Origin: Candidatus Nitrosotenuis aquarius
Lineage (GTDB): Archaea > Thermoproteota > Nitrososphaeria > Nitrososphaerales > Nitrosopumilaceae
Direction: 5' to 3'
Length of the DNA stretch: 64,000 nt
NCBI RefSeq assembly: GCF_002787055.1
Contig: NZ_CP024808.1
Span: 894,328-958,327 of the forward strand
Positions 51,917-59,427 of the stretch are shown in pieces. The position numbers and the translations under genes were made by a program. The notes under the pieces were generated by a model, which saw only the letters and a list, made by a program, of their open reading frames with translations, made no database searches and was not told where the DNA came from. Each line of letters begins with the position of its first letter. Positions within the stretch are counted from its first letter, which is position 1.

Positions 51917-52411
51917 TTAGATTTGTGCTTTGTTGACTGTCCTTTTTGCAAAAAAGGTGCCTGTTGCCACAATTATGATGGCTGCTATCAAAAACAACAC
52001 CCAGTCATAGCCAATCAAAAACACAGTCTTGCCCAAAAACGGGATCAATAAAGGAAACGAGCTGCCAAGTGTACCTGAGAGCAACACATCAAATGAGACA
52101 TGAGTCAGAACTGACGCAATCGATATCGCTCCAAGTCGATAGTCCTTTTTGCCCAAAAAATACATCATTAGCGGAACGGAGATAATTGCAAAGACAAACG
52201 AGTGGCCCAGTCTTGGGATTGCCTCTAGGTCCAAAAACTGAATTAGGTGATCCGCATCAAGCGCAATTGGAAACAGGCCTGCCAGTACAACATAACGAAT
52301 GCTCAGAGATGCAACACCCACAATAAGACCAAATGCAATATGCCCCATTACGTGTTCTAGAGATATTCCGCTTACCTCTAGGGGATTGCCAATCACATAT
52401 GGCTTTGGCAT
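51917..52411 (-). CDS. DUF457-like integral membrane protein (start uncertain)
   Basis: From ATG 52411 this gives 164 residues with about five membrane helices and the DUF457/YdjM pattern: HVMGHIAFG near 20, DADHLIQF near 52-59 (DxDH, a metal-site-like motif), RLGHSFVF near 66-73 and LTHVSFD near 102. However, the same frame is open further upstream and encodes another hydrophobic helix (between 52412 and about 52492), with no ATG, GTG or TTG. The true N-terminus therefore probably lies upstream, at a CTG (52504) or after a frameshift from the ATG at 52508. Function unknown. Confidence 0.7.
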   Translation of the reverse strand: MPKPYVIGNPLEVSGISLEHVMGHIAFGLIVGVASLSIRYVVLAGLFPIALDADHLIQFLDLEAIPRLGHSFVFAIISVPLMMYFLGKKDYRLGAISIASVLTHVSFDVLLSGTLGSSFPLLIPFLGKTVFLIGYDWVLFLIAAIIIVATGTFFAKRTVNKAQI

Positions 52412-52593
52412 ATAGTCGCCAAATATTGGAAACAGTCCAATTACTGAAAACGCTGCGGAAATGCCAGCATACAGACCGCTTGACTTTATGATAAATTTGA
52501 ACAGACATAGACTTGATTGCGCTGTAATTTTTAGGAACCGATCTTTTGCACCAAATGGTAAGCAATAAGTTTGTGTGGAATTTGAGCAATGAT

Positions 52594-52678
52594 GCGGGGG
52601 TCGCCAAGCCCGGTCAACGGCGTAAGGTTTAGGCCCTTATCTCTTAGGGGTTCGTGGGTTCAAATCCCACCTCCCGCA
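52594..52678 (+). tRNA. tRNA-Leu (anticodon TAG), CCA encoded
   Basis: Acceptor GCGGGGG pairs with CTCCCGC (one G-T), discriminator A, and CCA follows in the DNA at 52679-52681. The anticodon stem TAAGG/CCTTA encloses TTTAGGC (TAG). A type II variable arm and T-arm GTGGG-TTCAAAT-CCCAC follow. Confidence 0.96.
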
Positions 52679-52740
52679 CCATTTTGATTTTTCTCAGGCT
52701 CAAAACCTAACTTAATAAAGTGAAATTGCAAGACAACTCC

Positions 52741-53577
52741 ATGAAAAAGATCCGAATAGGAATCACGGTTGTCGGCAAGGACCGCGAGGGAGTGGTTGCG
52801 GCATTTACAAATTTGATTTTCCAAAAACAAGGCAATATTGAAAAGATAAACCAAAATGTCATCAAGGGTCTTTTTGGCATGCACCTAGAGGCGTCATTTT
52901 CCAAGGAAATTGACGTAAAAAAGTTCGATAAAGAACTCCAAGACCTAGGAAAGCAGCTTGCAATGGGGGTAAGCGTATACCATGAAATCAATTCCAACAA
53001 AAACATTGCAGTCTTTGTGACAAAAGAACCGCACTGTCTAGAAGCACTGCTTGCTGCCAGGGGCCAGCTAAAGGGAAAAATCAGCGTCATAGTAGGTACA
53101 GAAAAAACACTAGAGCCAATTGCAAAAAAGGCAGGCATACCATTTGTGCTAGTTGATGAAAAAGACCAGCAAAAGGCAGAGGACCACCTAATCGAGGTTG
53201 CAAAAAAATACGACATTGACTTGGTGGTACTTGCAAGATACATGAGAATAATGACTCCAAACTTTGTGTGGCGCTATCCGCACAGAATAATCAACATACA
53301 TCCGTCACTTCTTCCCGCATTCCCGGGAGCATTTGCATATGCGCAGGCCTTTGAGCGGGGCGCAAAAATAGTCGGAGTCACTGCTCACTATGTCACAGAG
53401 GAGCTGGACCAGGGACCAATCATTTTCCAGGACTCGTTTAAGGTTGATTCTTCCGATACTCTGGAGACGATTAAGAAAAAGGGCCAGGAACTAGAGGCGC
53501 AAACACTTCTCAAAGCAGTCAAGATGCACCTTGAGGGAAAACTAGAGGTCTCTTGGAGAAAAGTATACACAAAATGA
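52741..53577 (+). CDS. purU: Formyltetrahydrofolate deformylase
   Basis: Hydrolyses 10-formyl-tetrahydrofolate to formate, 278 residues. An N-terminal ACT domain (GITVVGKDREGVVAAFTN near 6-23) precedes the formyltransferase-fold domain with the catalytic Asn-His-Asp set: NIHPSLLPAFPGAFAYAQA near 178-196 and GVTAHYVTEELDQGPII near 208-224. The ATG at 52741 lies about 26 nt after CTTAATAAAG; an in-frame TTG 21 nt upstream is rejected. It overlaps the creatininase-family gene by 4 nt. Confidence 0.93.
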   Translation: MKKIRIGITVVGKDREGVVAAFTNLIFQKQGNIEKINQNVIKGLFGMHLEASFSKEIDVKKFDKELQDLGKQLAMGVSVYHEINSNKNIAVFVTKEPHCLEALLAARGQLKGKISVIVGTEKTLEPIAKKAGIPFVLVDEKDQQKAEDHLIEVAKKYDIDLVVLARYMRIMTPNFVWRYPHRIINIHPSLLPAFPGAFAYAQAFERGAKIVGVTAHYVTEELDQGPIIFQDSFKVDSSDTLETIKKKGQELEAQTLLKAVKMHLEGKLEVSWRKVYTK

Positions 53578-54275
53578 CAGAGATTAGGAACCTCTCCGAT
53601 CCCGTAATCCGCAAAATCCGCTCAAAGTCGGCAATAATCCCAGTAGGCTCACTAGAACAGCACGGGCCGCACCTGCCAATTTCTACTGATTCCGATATAG
53701 TAACCGAGGTGGCAAAGAGCCTTGCCAAAAAATGCAAGATGCTTCTTTGCCCAACCATACAATATGGTGTGTCCTTTGAGCATGCGCCATTTGTCAATTT
53801 CAGCATCAGGGACAGGACTTTACAGAACTATTTGGTGGACCTTTGCGTGTCACTAGACCAAAACAACATACGCAAAATAATAATCCTGAATGGCCATCAT
53901 GGAAACCAGAATGCGTTAAGGTCCATTTCTGGCAAAATAGCCAGGATCACCAATGGCAAGACAAAGGTGTTTGTTTTCTCTTATTGGCGATTCATGGACC
54001 GCGAATTTGATCATGCGGGATTTGCAGAGACATCCCTGATGCTTGCGCTAACAAACAAGGCAAAAATGAAGCTTGCGAGAAAAGGCCTCTCCACACAAAA
54101 CATGACCATACCACAAAGACAGAAAATCTCCAAGCTTGCATCAAAGAAATTCATCAAGGCAACAAAAAACGGAATCTGGGGAGACCCCACAATAGCCAGC
54201 AAAAAAGCAGGACAGGAAATTTTTTGCGAAATCATACAGAATTTGTCAAAAACAGTGTCAAAGTTGATACACTGA
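53574..54275 (+). CDS. Creatininase-family amidohydrolase (ArfB candidate)
   Basis: A 233-residue metal-dependent amidohydrolase. The metal-binding segments are GSLEQHGPHLPISTDSD near 25-41, NGHHGNQNALRS near 105-116 and AGFAETSLML near 147-156. In archaea a creatininase-family member, ArfB, deformylates the formamidopyrimidine intermediate of riboflavin and F420 synthesis. Its fusion-like overlap (ATGA) with purU, another deformylase, is compatible with formyl-group handling. Whether it is ArfB or another amidase is not decided. Confidence 0.85.
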   Translation: MTEIRNLSDPVIRKIRSKSAIIPVGSLEQHGPHLPISTDSDIVTEVAKSLAKKCKMLLCPTIQYGVSFEHAPFVNFSIRDRTLQNYLVDLCVSLDQNNIRKIIILNGHHGNQNALRSISGKIARITNGKTKVFVFSYWRFMDREFDHAGFAETSLMLALTNKAKMKLARKGLSTQNMTIPQRQKISKLASKKFIKATKNGIWGDPTIASKKAGQEIFCEIIQNLSKTVSKLIH

Positions 54276-54345
54276 CTAAAACTCTATTGTTCACCACTGA
54301 AACTTTAATATATTAACGGCATAGGGGAGTCAATAAGTGAATTAA

Positions 54346-54576
54346 ATGTCAGTTGACATGGCAGTAAAAGTACTGGACGAAAGCATAGACAAGGTAGTTC
54401 TAATCAAGCTCAAGGGCGGCAAAACCATTCGTGGCAACCTAAGAGGCTTTGATCAACACATGAATCTGCTACTCGACGGCTCAGAAGAGATCCCTTCTGA
54501 TGGCGAGGCAAAAAGCATAGGAACCATAGTTGTGCGTGGAGATAACGTAGTAATGATATCTCCTCCACCGGCATAG
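54346..54576 (+). CDS. Sm-like (LSm) archaeal protein
   Basis: A 76-residue RNA-binding ring subunit. Sm1 is [20 protein letters not shown] near 17-36, with NLLLD near 40, and Sm2 is [14 protein letters not shown] near 59-72. ATG start. Together with eL37, whose gene starts 13 nt later, this is a conserved archaeal pair linking RNA metabolism and the ribosome. A TTTAATATATTAA element lies about 35 nt upstream. Confidence 0.96.
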   Translation: MSVDMAVKVLDESIDKVVLIKLKGGKTIRGNLRGFDQHMNLLLDGSEEIPSDGEAKSIGTIVVRGDNVVMISPPPA

Positions 54577-54589
54577 TGGTGTCTGATTT

Positions 54590-54757
54590 ATGGGTCGTGG
54601 AACTCCCTCGATGGGGCTTTTTACAAGAAAGAAACCCCACATTCGATGCAGAAGATGCGGAAAGAACTCTTATCACAAAAGACAACACAGATGCTCTAGC
54701 TGCGGTTTTCCAGATGCAAGAATTAGAAAATATTCTTGGATCAAATGGTACGCCTAA
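54590..54757 (+). CDS. rpl37e: 50S ribosomal protein eL37
   Basis: A 55-residue zinc-finger ribosomal protein. Frame from ATG 54590 reads [19 protein letters not shown], then a Cys2/Cys2 finger (CRRCG near 19-23 and CSSCGFP near 34-40) and ends [12 protein letters not shown]. Residues fit the family over the full length. It overlaps the frame of a longer, unlikely open frame and is easily missed for its size. The ATG of the next gene follows the TAA without a gap. Confidence 0.95.
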   Translation: MGRGTPSMGLFTRKKPHIRCRRCGKNSYHKRQHRCSSCGFPDARIRKYSWIKWYA

Positions 54758-55717
54758 ATGGAACTAGCGCTAGTTCTTAGTTCTCTAGCAGGCGCTGCAA
54801 CTGCTGCAACAATTTCCAAGTTTCCTAAAGGAAAAAACAAGATACCGCTCATGGGAGCCAACTCTCAGATTCGATCACAAATAGATGCACTTCGAATTGA
54901 AAAAGAGATTCTGCAAAAGACAATTTCACGATTATACGGCGAACCAACTACGCTTACCAAAGTACAGGTTGACAAACTATTATCAAGATACCAATACCAG
55001 TTAGGGGTCATTTTAGCTAAAATTGAAAAACTAGAGGAGGCATCCAAGTATCCGGACCTTGGCCCGCTAGGCGACGGCCTGATGACTCTGATGGACCAAA
55101 AACTATCTGCACTAGACAAGAGACTGGCAGACATTTCATCCAAGATACAGGTAGCCCAGACAGTCCAGATCAAGCCCGAGATCAAAGAAATAAAGAAGGA
55201 AGAAGCCAAAATTGAAAAACCAATTGTAGAGACAAAGCCCGAAATTACCACCACGCAAAATATTGAGGAATTAATCAAGTCGTTTGCAAAGCCTGGCAAG
55301 AGAATTGAATTCACAACATTGACAGAGATTCCAGATGTGCCTGTTCCTCTAGTAGAAATCGAGACTAGAATAGAGCAGCCAGTAGATACGCCTGAAATCC
55401 ACGTTCAGACAATGGCGGAAATTGTACATGCACCAGAGATAATACCGGTAATAGAGACAAAGCAGGAGATAATACAACAGGTTGCCGAAACAGTTCAGCC
55501 GGAAATAATCAAGCCAGTCTTAGCAGAGCCAATCGACATTGAGCAAAAAGTAAAGGCAGAGCCGCCAAAGCTCGAATTCAAAGAGCAGGAAAAGAAAAAG
55601 CCAAAGGTAAACCTGCCAGAGCCAGAAGAAGTAGAAGACGACGAAGACGATTTAGATTCCATCAAACGTGAAATAATGAAGACACTATCGAAGCTAGAGC
55701 AGGCCGAGGTAGAGTAA
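54758..55717 (+). CDS. Coiled-coil/low-complexity protein of unknown function
   Basis: A 319-residue protein I do not recognise. Residues 3-19 are hydrophobic (a possible membrane anchor or signal). A coiled coil lies at about 36-150 (SQIRSQIDALRIEKEIL, LDKRLADISSKIQ). Residues 150-280 are rich in Pro, Glu, Ile, Thr and Val with many short repeats such as IKPE, PEI and VETKPEI. The C-terminus is highly acidic (EPEEVEDDEDDLDS) and ends in a helix. It begins at the base after the eL37 stop, so it is co-transcribed with the LSm-eL37 pair. A scaffold or filament-like surface role is only a guess. Confidence 0.78.
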   Translation: MELALVLSSLAGAATAATISKFPKGKNKIPLMGANSQIRSQIDALRIEKEILQKTISRLYGEPTTLTKVQVDKLLSRYQYQLGVILAKIEKLEEASKYPDLGPLGDGLMTLMDQKLSALDKRLADISSKIQVAQTVQIKPEIKEIKKEEAKIEKPIVETKPEITTTQNIEELIKSFAKPGKRIEFTTLTEIPDVPVPLVEIETRIEQPVDTPEIHVQTMAEIVHAPEIIPVIETKQEIIQQVAETVQPEIIKPVLAEPIDIEQKVKAEPPKLEFKEQEKKKPKVNLPEPEEVEDDEDDLDSIKREIMKTLSKLEQAEVE

Positions 55718-56392
55718 TTGTCATATGATGATGCCATTGAGGCATTATCCAAGGACGCATTAAAATTTGTCAAAAACAATTCCGTTTTGGGCCTAGGCAG
55801 TGGCCGGGCAGCAACTGCATTTGTAAAACAGCTTGGCGGATACATCAAGCGAAAAAAACTAAACATCCGAGGCGTACCGACATCCCTGCAGATAAAGCTC
55901 ATTGCAGAGCAGGCTGGAATTCACCTAATATCTGCAGACCAGGTCGAAAAAATCGATGTTGTCTTTGACGGCGCCGACCAGATTGACTCTAAAAAATATT
56001 TGATCAAGGGAGGCGGCGGGGCATTGCTTCGGGAAAACATTCTGATCTCATCAGCTGAAAAAATAGTGATAATGGCAGATGCATCCAAATTTGTCAAAAA
56101 TTTCACCAGAACCGTACCAGTCGAGGTCCACCCCTTTGCAAGAAACACGGTTCAAAAATTCATCAAAAAACTTGGCGGAAAACCGCAAATCCGTACAATA
56201 GAGCGAGGTTATCCGTTCATCACAGAAAATGGCAACATCATCTATGACTGTGATTTTGGCACAATCAAAACCCCAGGCTCACTTGCGCTCAAAATAAAGC
56301 AAATCCCAGGCGTAGTGGAAGCCGGAATTTTTGTGCGAAAACCCGATGTGATTTACAAGGCAAAGGAAAACGGCAAATTCGAAATTATCTAG
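55718..56392 (+). CDS. rpiA: Ribose-5-phosphate isomerase A
   Basis: Interconverts ribose 5-phosphate and ribulose 5-phosphate, 224 residues. GLGSGRAATAFVKQLG near 22-37, PTSLQIKLIAEQAGI near 54-68, the catalytic Asp pair in DGADQID near 83-89 and GGGGALLREN near 96-105 are conserved. The TTG start follows the stop of the previous gene directly, so it is translated with it. Convergent with the dihydroorotase, overlapping by 8 nt. Confidence 0.94.
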   Translation: MSYDDAIEALSKDALKFVKNNSVLGLGSGRAATAFVKQLGGYIKRKKLNIRGVPTSLQIKLIAEQAGIHLISADQVEKIDVVFDGADQIDSKKYLIKGGGGALLRENILISSAEKIVIMADASKFVKNFTRTVPVEVHPFARNTVQKFIKKLGGKPQIRTIERGYPFITENGNIIYDCDFGTIKTPGSLALKIKQIPGVVEAGIFVRKPDVIYKAKENGKFEII

Positions 56393-57767
56393 ATCTGTCC
56401 ACTAGTTTGCCATGCCCCAGCTTTCCGACCAGCTGCATGTCTTCTGTTACTGGTATTCCCCTGACCAGAGTAGTTATTGGCCAGCCCTTTAGCTTCCATC
56501 CCTCATACACAACATAATCTGAAAATGCACCAAAGAAATCAGAGCGGACCTGTTGCTCTTTTTTCAGATCTATTAGGACTATATCTGCATCAAATCCTAG
56601 TTGGAGTGAGCCCTTGTTTTTGAGGCCAAAGATTTTTGCGGCATTCCCACTGGTAAGATGTGCCAGCTGCTGGAGGTTGATCTTGTTTTGGTTTACTCCC
56701 TCTGATAGCAGAATAGGCAGTGAGGTTCCGATTCCTGGAAATCCTGCCAGAGACGACCAGACATCGGTTCCCACCTTGAGCTTTAGTCTGTTTGCCACAT
56801 GGTCGGTTCCTATGGTATCTATTGCGCCAGAGGCCATTGCGGCCCAGATCTTTTCATTGTCTGATTTTGTTCTAATTGGCGGCATTACCTTTGCCAGATA
56901 GCCGCTTTGCTTTTCATACGATAATGTGAGATAATGCGGGCAGGTCTCGACAAAAATCTTGGTTCCTTTCTTTCTTTCTTGCTCTATTGTGTCTAGCGCT
57001 ACTGCAGATCCAATGTGGACAAAATAGATGGTTGTTCCATATTGCCGGGCAATCTCGCATACATTTTTGATGCTCTTTGCTTCCGAGTCTGGCGGCCTGC
57101 TTTGCGACCAGGCAGCTAGTCCGTCCTTGTTGTCCTGCTTTGCCTTTTTGATTCCGCACTCGCACATTTGATAGTCTTCTGCATGTACTAAAACAGGACA
57201 GCCAAGTCTAGCTGCATTTTGGCAAACCTTTTGGAGGGTTGCATTTTCTAGCTGGACTTGGGCATCAAATAGGCTAGTGGAGCCTGGATCCATGTCCATG
57301 TAGACGTGGCCCACCTCGCCCCCAAGATTCATGTAAATTTTGAATGACGTGATGCCGCTTTCTGCGCAATACTGCATTTCGTCTGCCTGCTTTTCATCAA
57401 ATATTGTGGCGTGAAGTGTATAGTCGACATAATGGTTTGAGCGCGATGCGACTAGCTGAGCTTGGAGGTATTTTTTGTAGGATCGGCCCAGTCGTAGCAT
57501 CCGCATCATTGTGGTGACCCCGCCAAGGGCAGCTGCTCTTGATTCTGTTTTTGCGGCCTCTTCAATTGGGGAATATACCCCATAATGGACGTGCGTGTCA
57601 ATCAGTCCAGGTATTGCAACTAGTCCCTTTGCGTTGATTTTTTTGTCACATGACGGAACGTCTGTTGTAAAATCTGAGATTTTTCCATCATCGATCACAA
57701 TGTTTCGCTCTAGCATTCCCTTTGGTGTTATGGCCTTGGCATCCACAATAACGCAGTCTACTGTCAA
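56385..57767 (-). CDS. pyrC: Dihydroorotase-family amidohydrolase
   Basis: A 460-residue cyclic amidohydrolase. Metal ligands: DTHVHYG near 57-63, the carbamylated-Lys candidate in SFKIYMNLG near 140-148, HAEDY near 197 and FVHIGSAVAL near 248. The catalytic Asp is in GTDHVANRL near 318-326. It fits dihydroorotase (pyrimidine synthesis) or the close hydantoinase/allantoinase branch. Length is in the class I range. Other pyr genes are not here, so the specific substrate is inferred. Confidence 0.85.
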   Translation of the reverse strand: MTVDCVIVDAKAITPKGMLERNIVIDDGKISDFTTDVPSCDKKINAKGLVAIPGLIDTHVHYGVYSPIEEAAKTESRAAALGGVTTMMRMLRLGRSYKKYLQAQLVASRSNHYVDYTLHATIFDEKQADEMQYCAESGITSFKIYMNLGGEVGHVYMDMDPGSTSLFDAQVQLENATLQKVCQNAARLGCPVLVHAEDYQMCECGIKKAKQDNKDGLAAWSQSRPPDSEAKSIKNVCEIARQYGTTIYFVHIGSAVALDTIEQERKKGTKIFVETCPHYLTLSYEKQSGYLAKVMPPIRTKSDNEKIWAAMASGAIDTIGTDHVANRLKLKVGTDVWSSLAGFPGIGTSLPILLSEGVNQNKINLQQLAHLTSGNAAKIFGLKNKGSLQLGFDADIVLIDLKKEQQVRSDFFGAFSDYVVYEGWKLKGWPITTLVRGIPVTEDMQLVGKLGHGKLVDRSR

Positions 57768-57805
57768 CTAGAATGATTCAAAATAATCTGGCTATTATTC
57801 TTTGA

Positions 57806-59026
57806 TTACCAGATGGTTTGGTACTGGATTTGTTTTTTGGTCAGCCTTTCTAGTTTGATGTTTTGTGAGTCCAATGCGTCTTGCGCTATTTGGTTGTCAA
57901 TTTCTTCGGGTACTGGATAAACTTGGTTTTTAAGATTTTTGTGATTTTTTAGAATATACAGAATAGAGTACAGCTGGTTTGAAAACGACAATGCCATGAT
58001 TTCTGCTGGGTGACCTTCTGATGCAATCAGGTTTGCCACGCGCCCCTTGCTCACTAGATAGATTTTCTTTTTGTTTGGCAAAATACACTCGTCAAGATGT
58101 GGCCTGACCTGCCTGACTTTTTGCGATAGGAGGAATTTTGCGTCAATTTCCACATCAAAATGGCCCACATTGCCCAGTACTGCACCATCCTTCATGGACA
58201 AGATATGTTGCTTTGTTATGATATCGCGCATGCCAGTACATGTGATGAAAATGTCACCTAGTTTTGCTGCCTGACTCATCGGCATTACCTCAAATCCATC
58301 CATGTGTGCTTCTAAGGCTTTGATTGGGTCGACTTCGGTTATGATGCATTTTGCGTCCATCCCCTGACACCTTTTTGCGACTCCCCTTCCAAGCCAGCCG
58401 TATCCCGCAATTACAATTCTCTTTGATGCAAAAAGCAGATTCATTGCTTGTAGGAATCCGTCAATTGTGGATTGGCCTGTTCCGTATTGATTATCAAATA
58501 ACATCTTTGTTCTTGCGTCATTTACTGCAATGATCGGGTATTGCAACCTACCTTTTTTTGCCAGGGATTGATAACGCGTTATGCCTGTCGTGGTTTCTTC
58601 TGTTGCGCCAAAAATTCGAAGCTTTGCCTTGTGGGCCTTTATGTTGAGGTCTCCGCCGTCATCAGTTAGGATGTCTGGTTTTTTCTGCAGCACCATATTT
58701 TGGCACCAGTCATATTCTGGCATGGTTTGATTTGACCAAGCAAAGATCTCTAATCCTTGTGAATCAAGATATGCCGCAATGTCATCCTGTGTGGTAAGCG
58801 GGTTTCCTCCACAACACACTATTTTTGCTCCAAGCTCCTGCAGTCCCATTAACAATACCGACGTCTCTTTTGTTATTTGCAGGCAAACCCCAAGTGTTGT
58901 GTTTTTGAGAGGTCTTGATTTTTTCAGCTTTGTTATGGCATGAGTCAGGATTTGCATGTGGTCCTTTGCCCATCGGTATTGGGTTTTTCCCATGTCTGCC
59001 AAAGATGGGTCTTTTATCTTGCTCAA
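57806..59026 (-). CDS. ahcY: Adenosylhomocysteinase
   Basis: Hydrolyses S-adenosylhomocysteine to homocysteine and adenosine, removing the inhibitor of methyltransferases, 406 residues. The NAD-binding GYGWLGRGVAKRCQGM is near 211-226. Active-site segments DDGGDLN near 121 and NQYGTGQSTIDG near 180-191 are present, and the C-terminal LERLTKKQIQYQ ends with QTIW. The family-typical Lys and Tyr at the extreme C-terminus are replaced here. Single gene, about 40 nt upstream of pyrC, likely co-transcribed. Confidence 0.93.
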   Translation of the reverse strand: MSKIKDPSLADMGKTQYRWAKDHMQILTHAITKLKKSRPLKNTTLGVCLQITKETSVLLMGLQELGAKIVCCGGNPLTTQDDIAAYLDSQGLEIFAWSNQTMPEYDWCQNMVLQKKPDILTDDGGDLNIKAHKAKLRIFGATEETTTGITRYQSLAKKGRLQYPIIAVNDARTKMLFDNQYGTGQSTIDGFLQAMNLLFASKRIVIAGYGWLGRGVAKRCQGMDAKCIITEVDPIKALEAHMDGFEVMPMSQAAKLGDIFITCTGMRDIITKQHILSMKDGAVLGNVGHFDVEIDAKFLLSQKVRQVRPHLDECILPNKKKIYLVSKGRVANLIASEGHPAEIMALSFSNQLYSILYILKNHKNLKNQVYPVPEEIDNQIAQDALDSQNIKLERLTKKQIQYQTIW

Positions 59027-59102
59027 TTGTAGTGCATGATGCTCGGCACAAAATAACGATTTGTTAAAGACTAGAAATAGAAGTGCGGTTTTTTGTTAGT
59101 TA

Positions 59103-59174
59103 GGGCTGGTGGCTTAGTGGTATAGCGCTGCATTCGCAATGCAGAAGTCGAGAGTTCAATTCCCTCCCAGTCCA
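59103..59174 (+). tRNA. tRNA-Ala (anticodon CGC) with a T-stem mismatch
   Basis: Acceptor GGGCTGG pairs with CCAGTCC with G3-U70, discriminator A. The anticodon stem CTGCA/TGCAG encloses TTCGCAA (CGC). The T-arm is GAGAG-TTCAATT-CCCTC, which has an A-C mismatch at 52:62. Confidence 0.94.
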
Positions 59175-59190
59175 CTATTTTAGTATAAAA

Positions 59191-59205
59191 ATCCAAAATT
59201 TGGAT
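59191..59205. repeat. Short palindrome downstream of tRNA-Ala
   Basis: ATCCAAA and TTTGGAT flank a single A. The palindrome lies 16 nt after tRNA-Ala and could form a hairpin in a read-through transcript. Function is not evident. Confidence 0.3.
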
Positions 59206-59220
59206 TTGACCATAAAATCA

Positions 59221-59279
59221 TAACTGGACAGCTTTTAGATAGGCCTGCGTAAAATCTGGCTCTAACTGGACAGCTTTTA
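59221..59279 (+). repeat. Pair of 17-bp direct repeats
   Basis: TAACTGGACAGCTTTTA occurs at 59221-59237 and 59263-59279, 42 bp apart start to start, in the 253-nt gap before the CcdA-like gene. The spacing is close to four helical turns. Two copies and their unique flanks rule out a CRISPR array. A binding site or target-site-like duplication are both possible. Confidence 0.45.
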
Positions 59280-59376
59280 CAATTCAAGGATTTAATCCAA
59301 GAAATTAAACAATTCTGATTTTTGTCTAGTAGAAAACACATAGTATGGGTTAAACGCTTGATTTGTTCAGATACAC

Positions 59377-59390
59377 TTTACAATTGTAAA
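59377..59390. promoter_or_regulatory. Perfect palindrome upstream of the CcdA-YHS operon
   Basis: TTTACAATTGTAAA is a perfect 14-bp palindrome located just upstream of the TATA element TAATTAAATA (59398-59407), which is itself 26 nt before the ATG at 59428. Its core TACAATTGTA recurs before the malic enzyme. A dimeric regulator site is likely. Confidence 0.45.
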
Positions 59391-59427
59391 TTACTGTAAT
59401 TAAATATCAAGCAACCCATCAAATATC

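Noticed and set aside
54576-54767. A 63-residue open frame over the eL37 region
   Set aside because: The frame 54590-54757 gives a full-length eL37 with its zinc finger, so the longer frame is a shadow.
59221-59279. CRISPR array
   Set aside because: Only two repeat copies of 17 bp, with no further units and no cas genes in the window.
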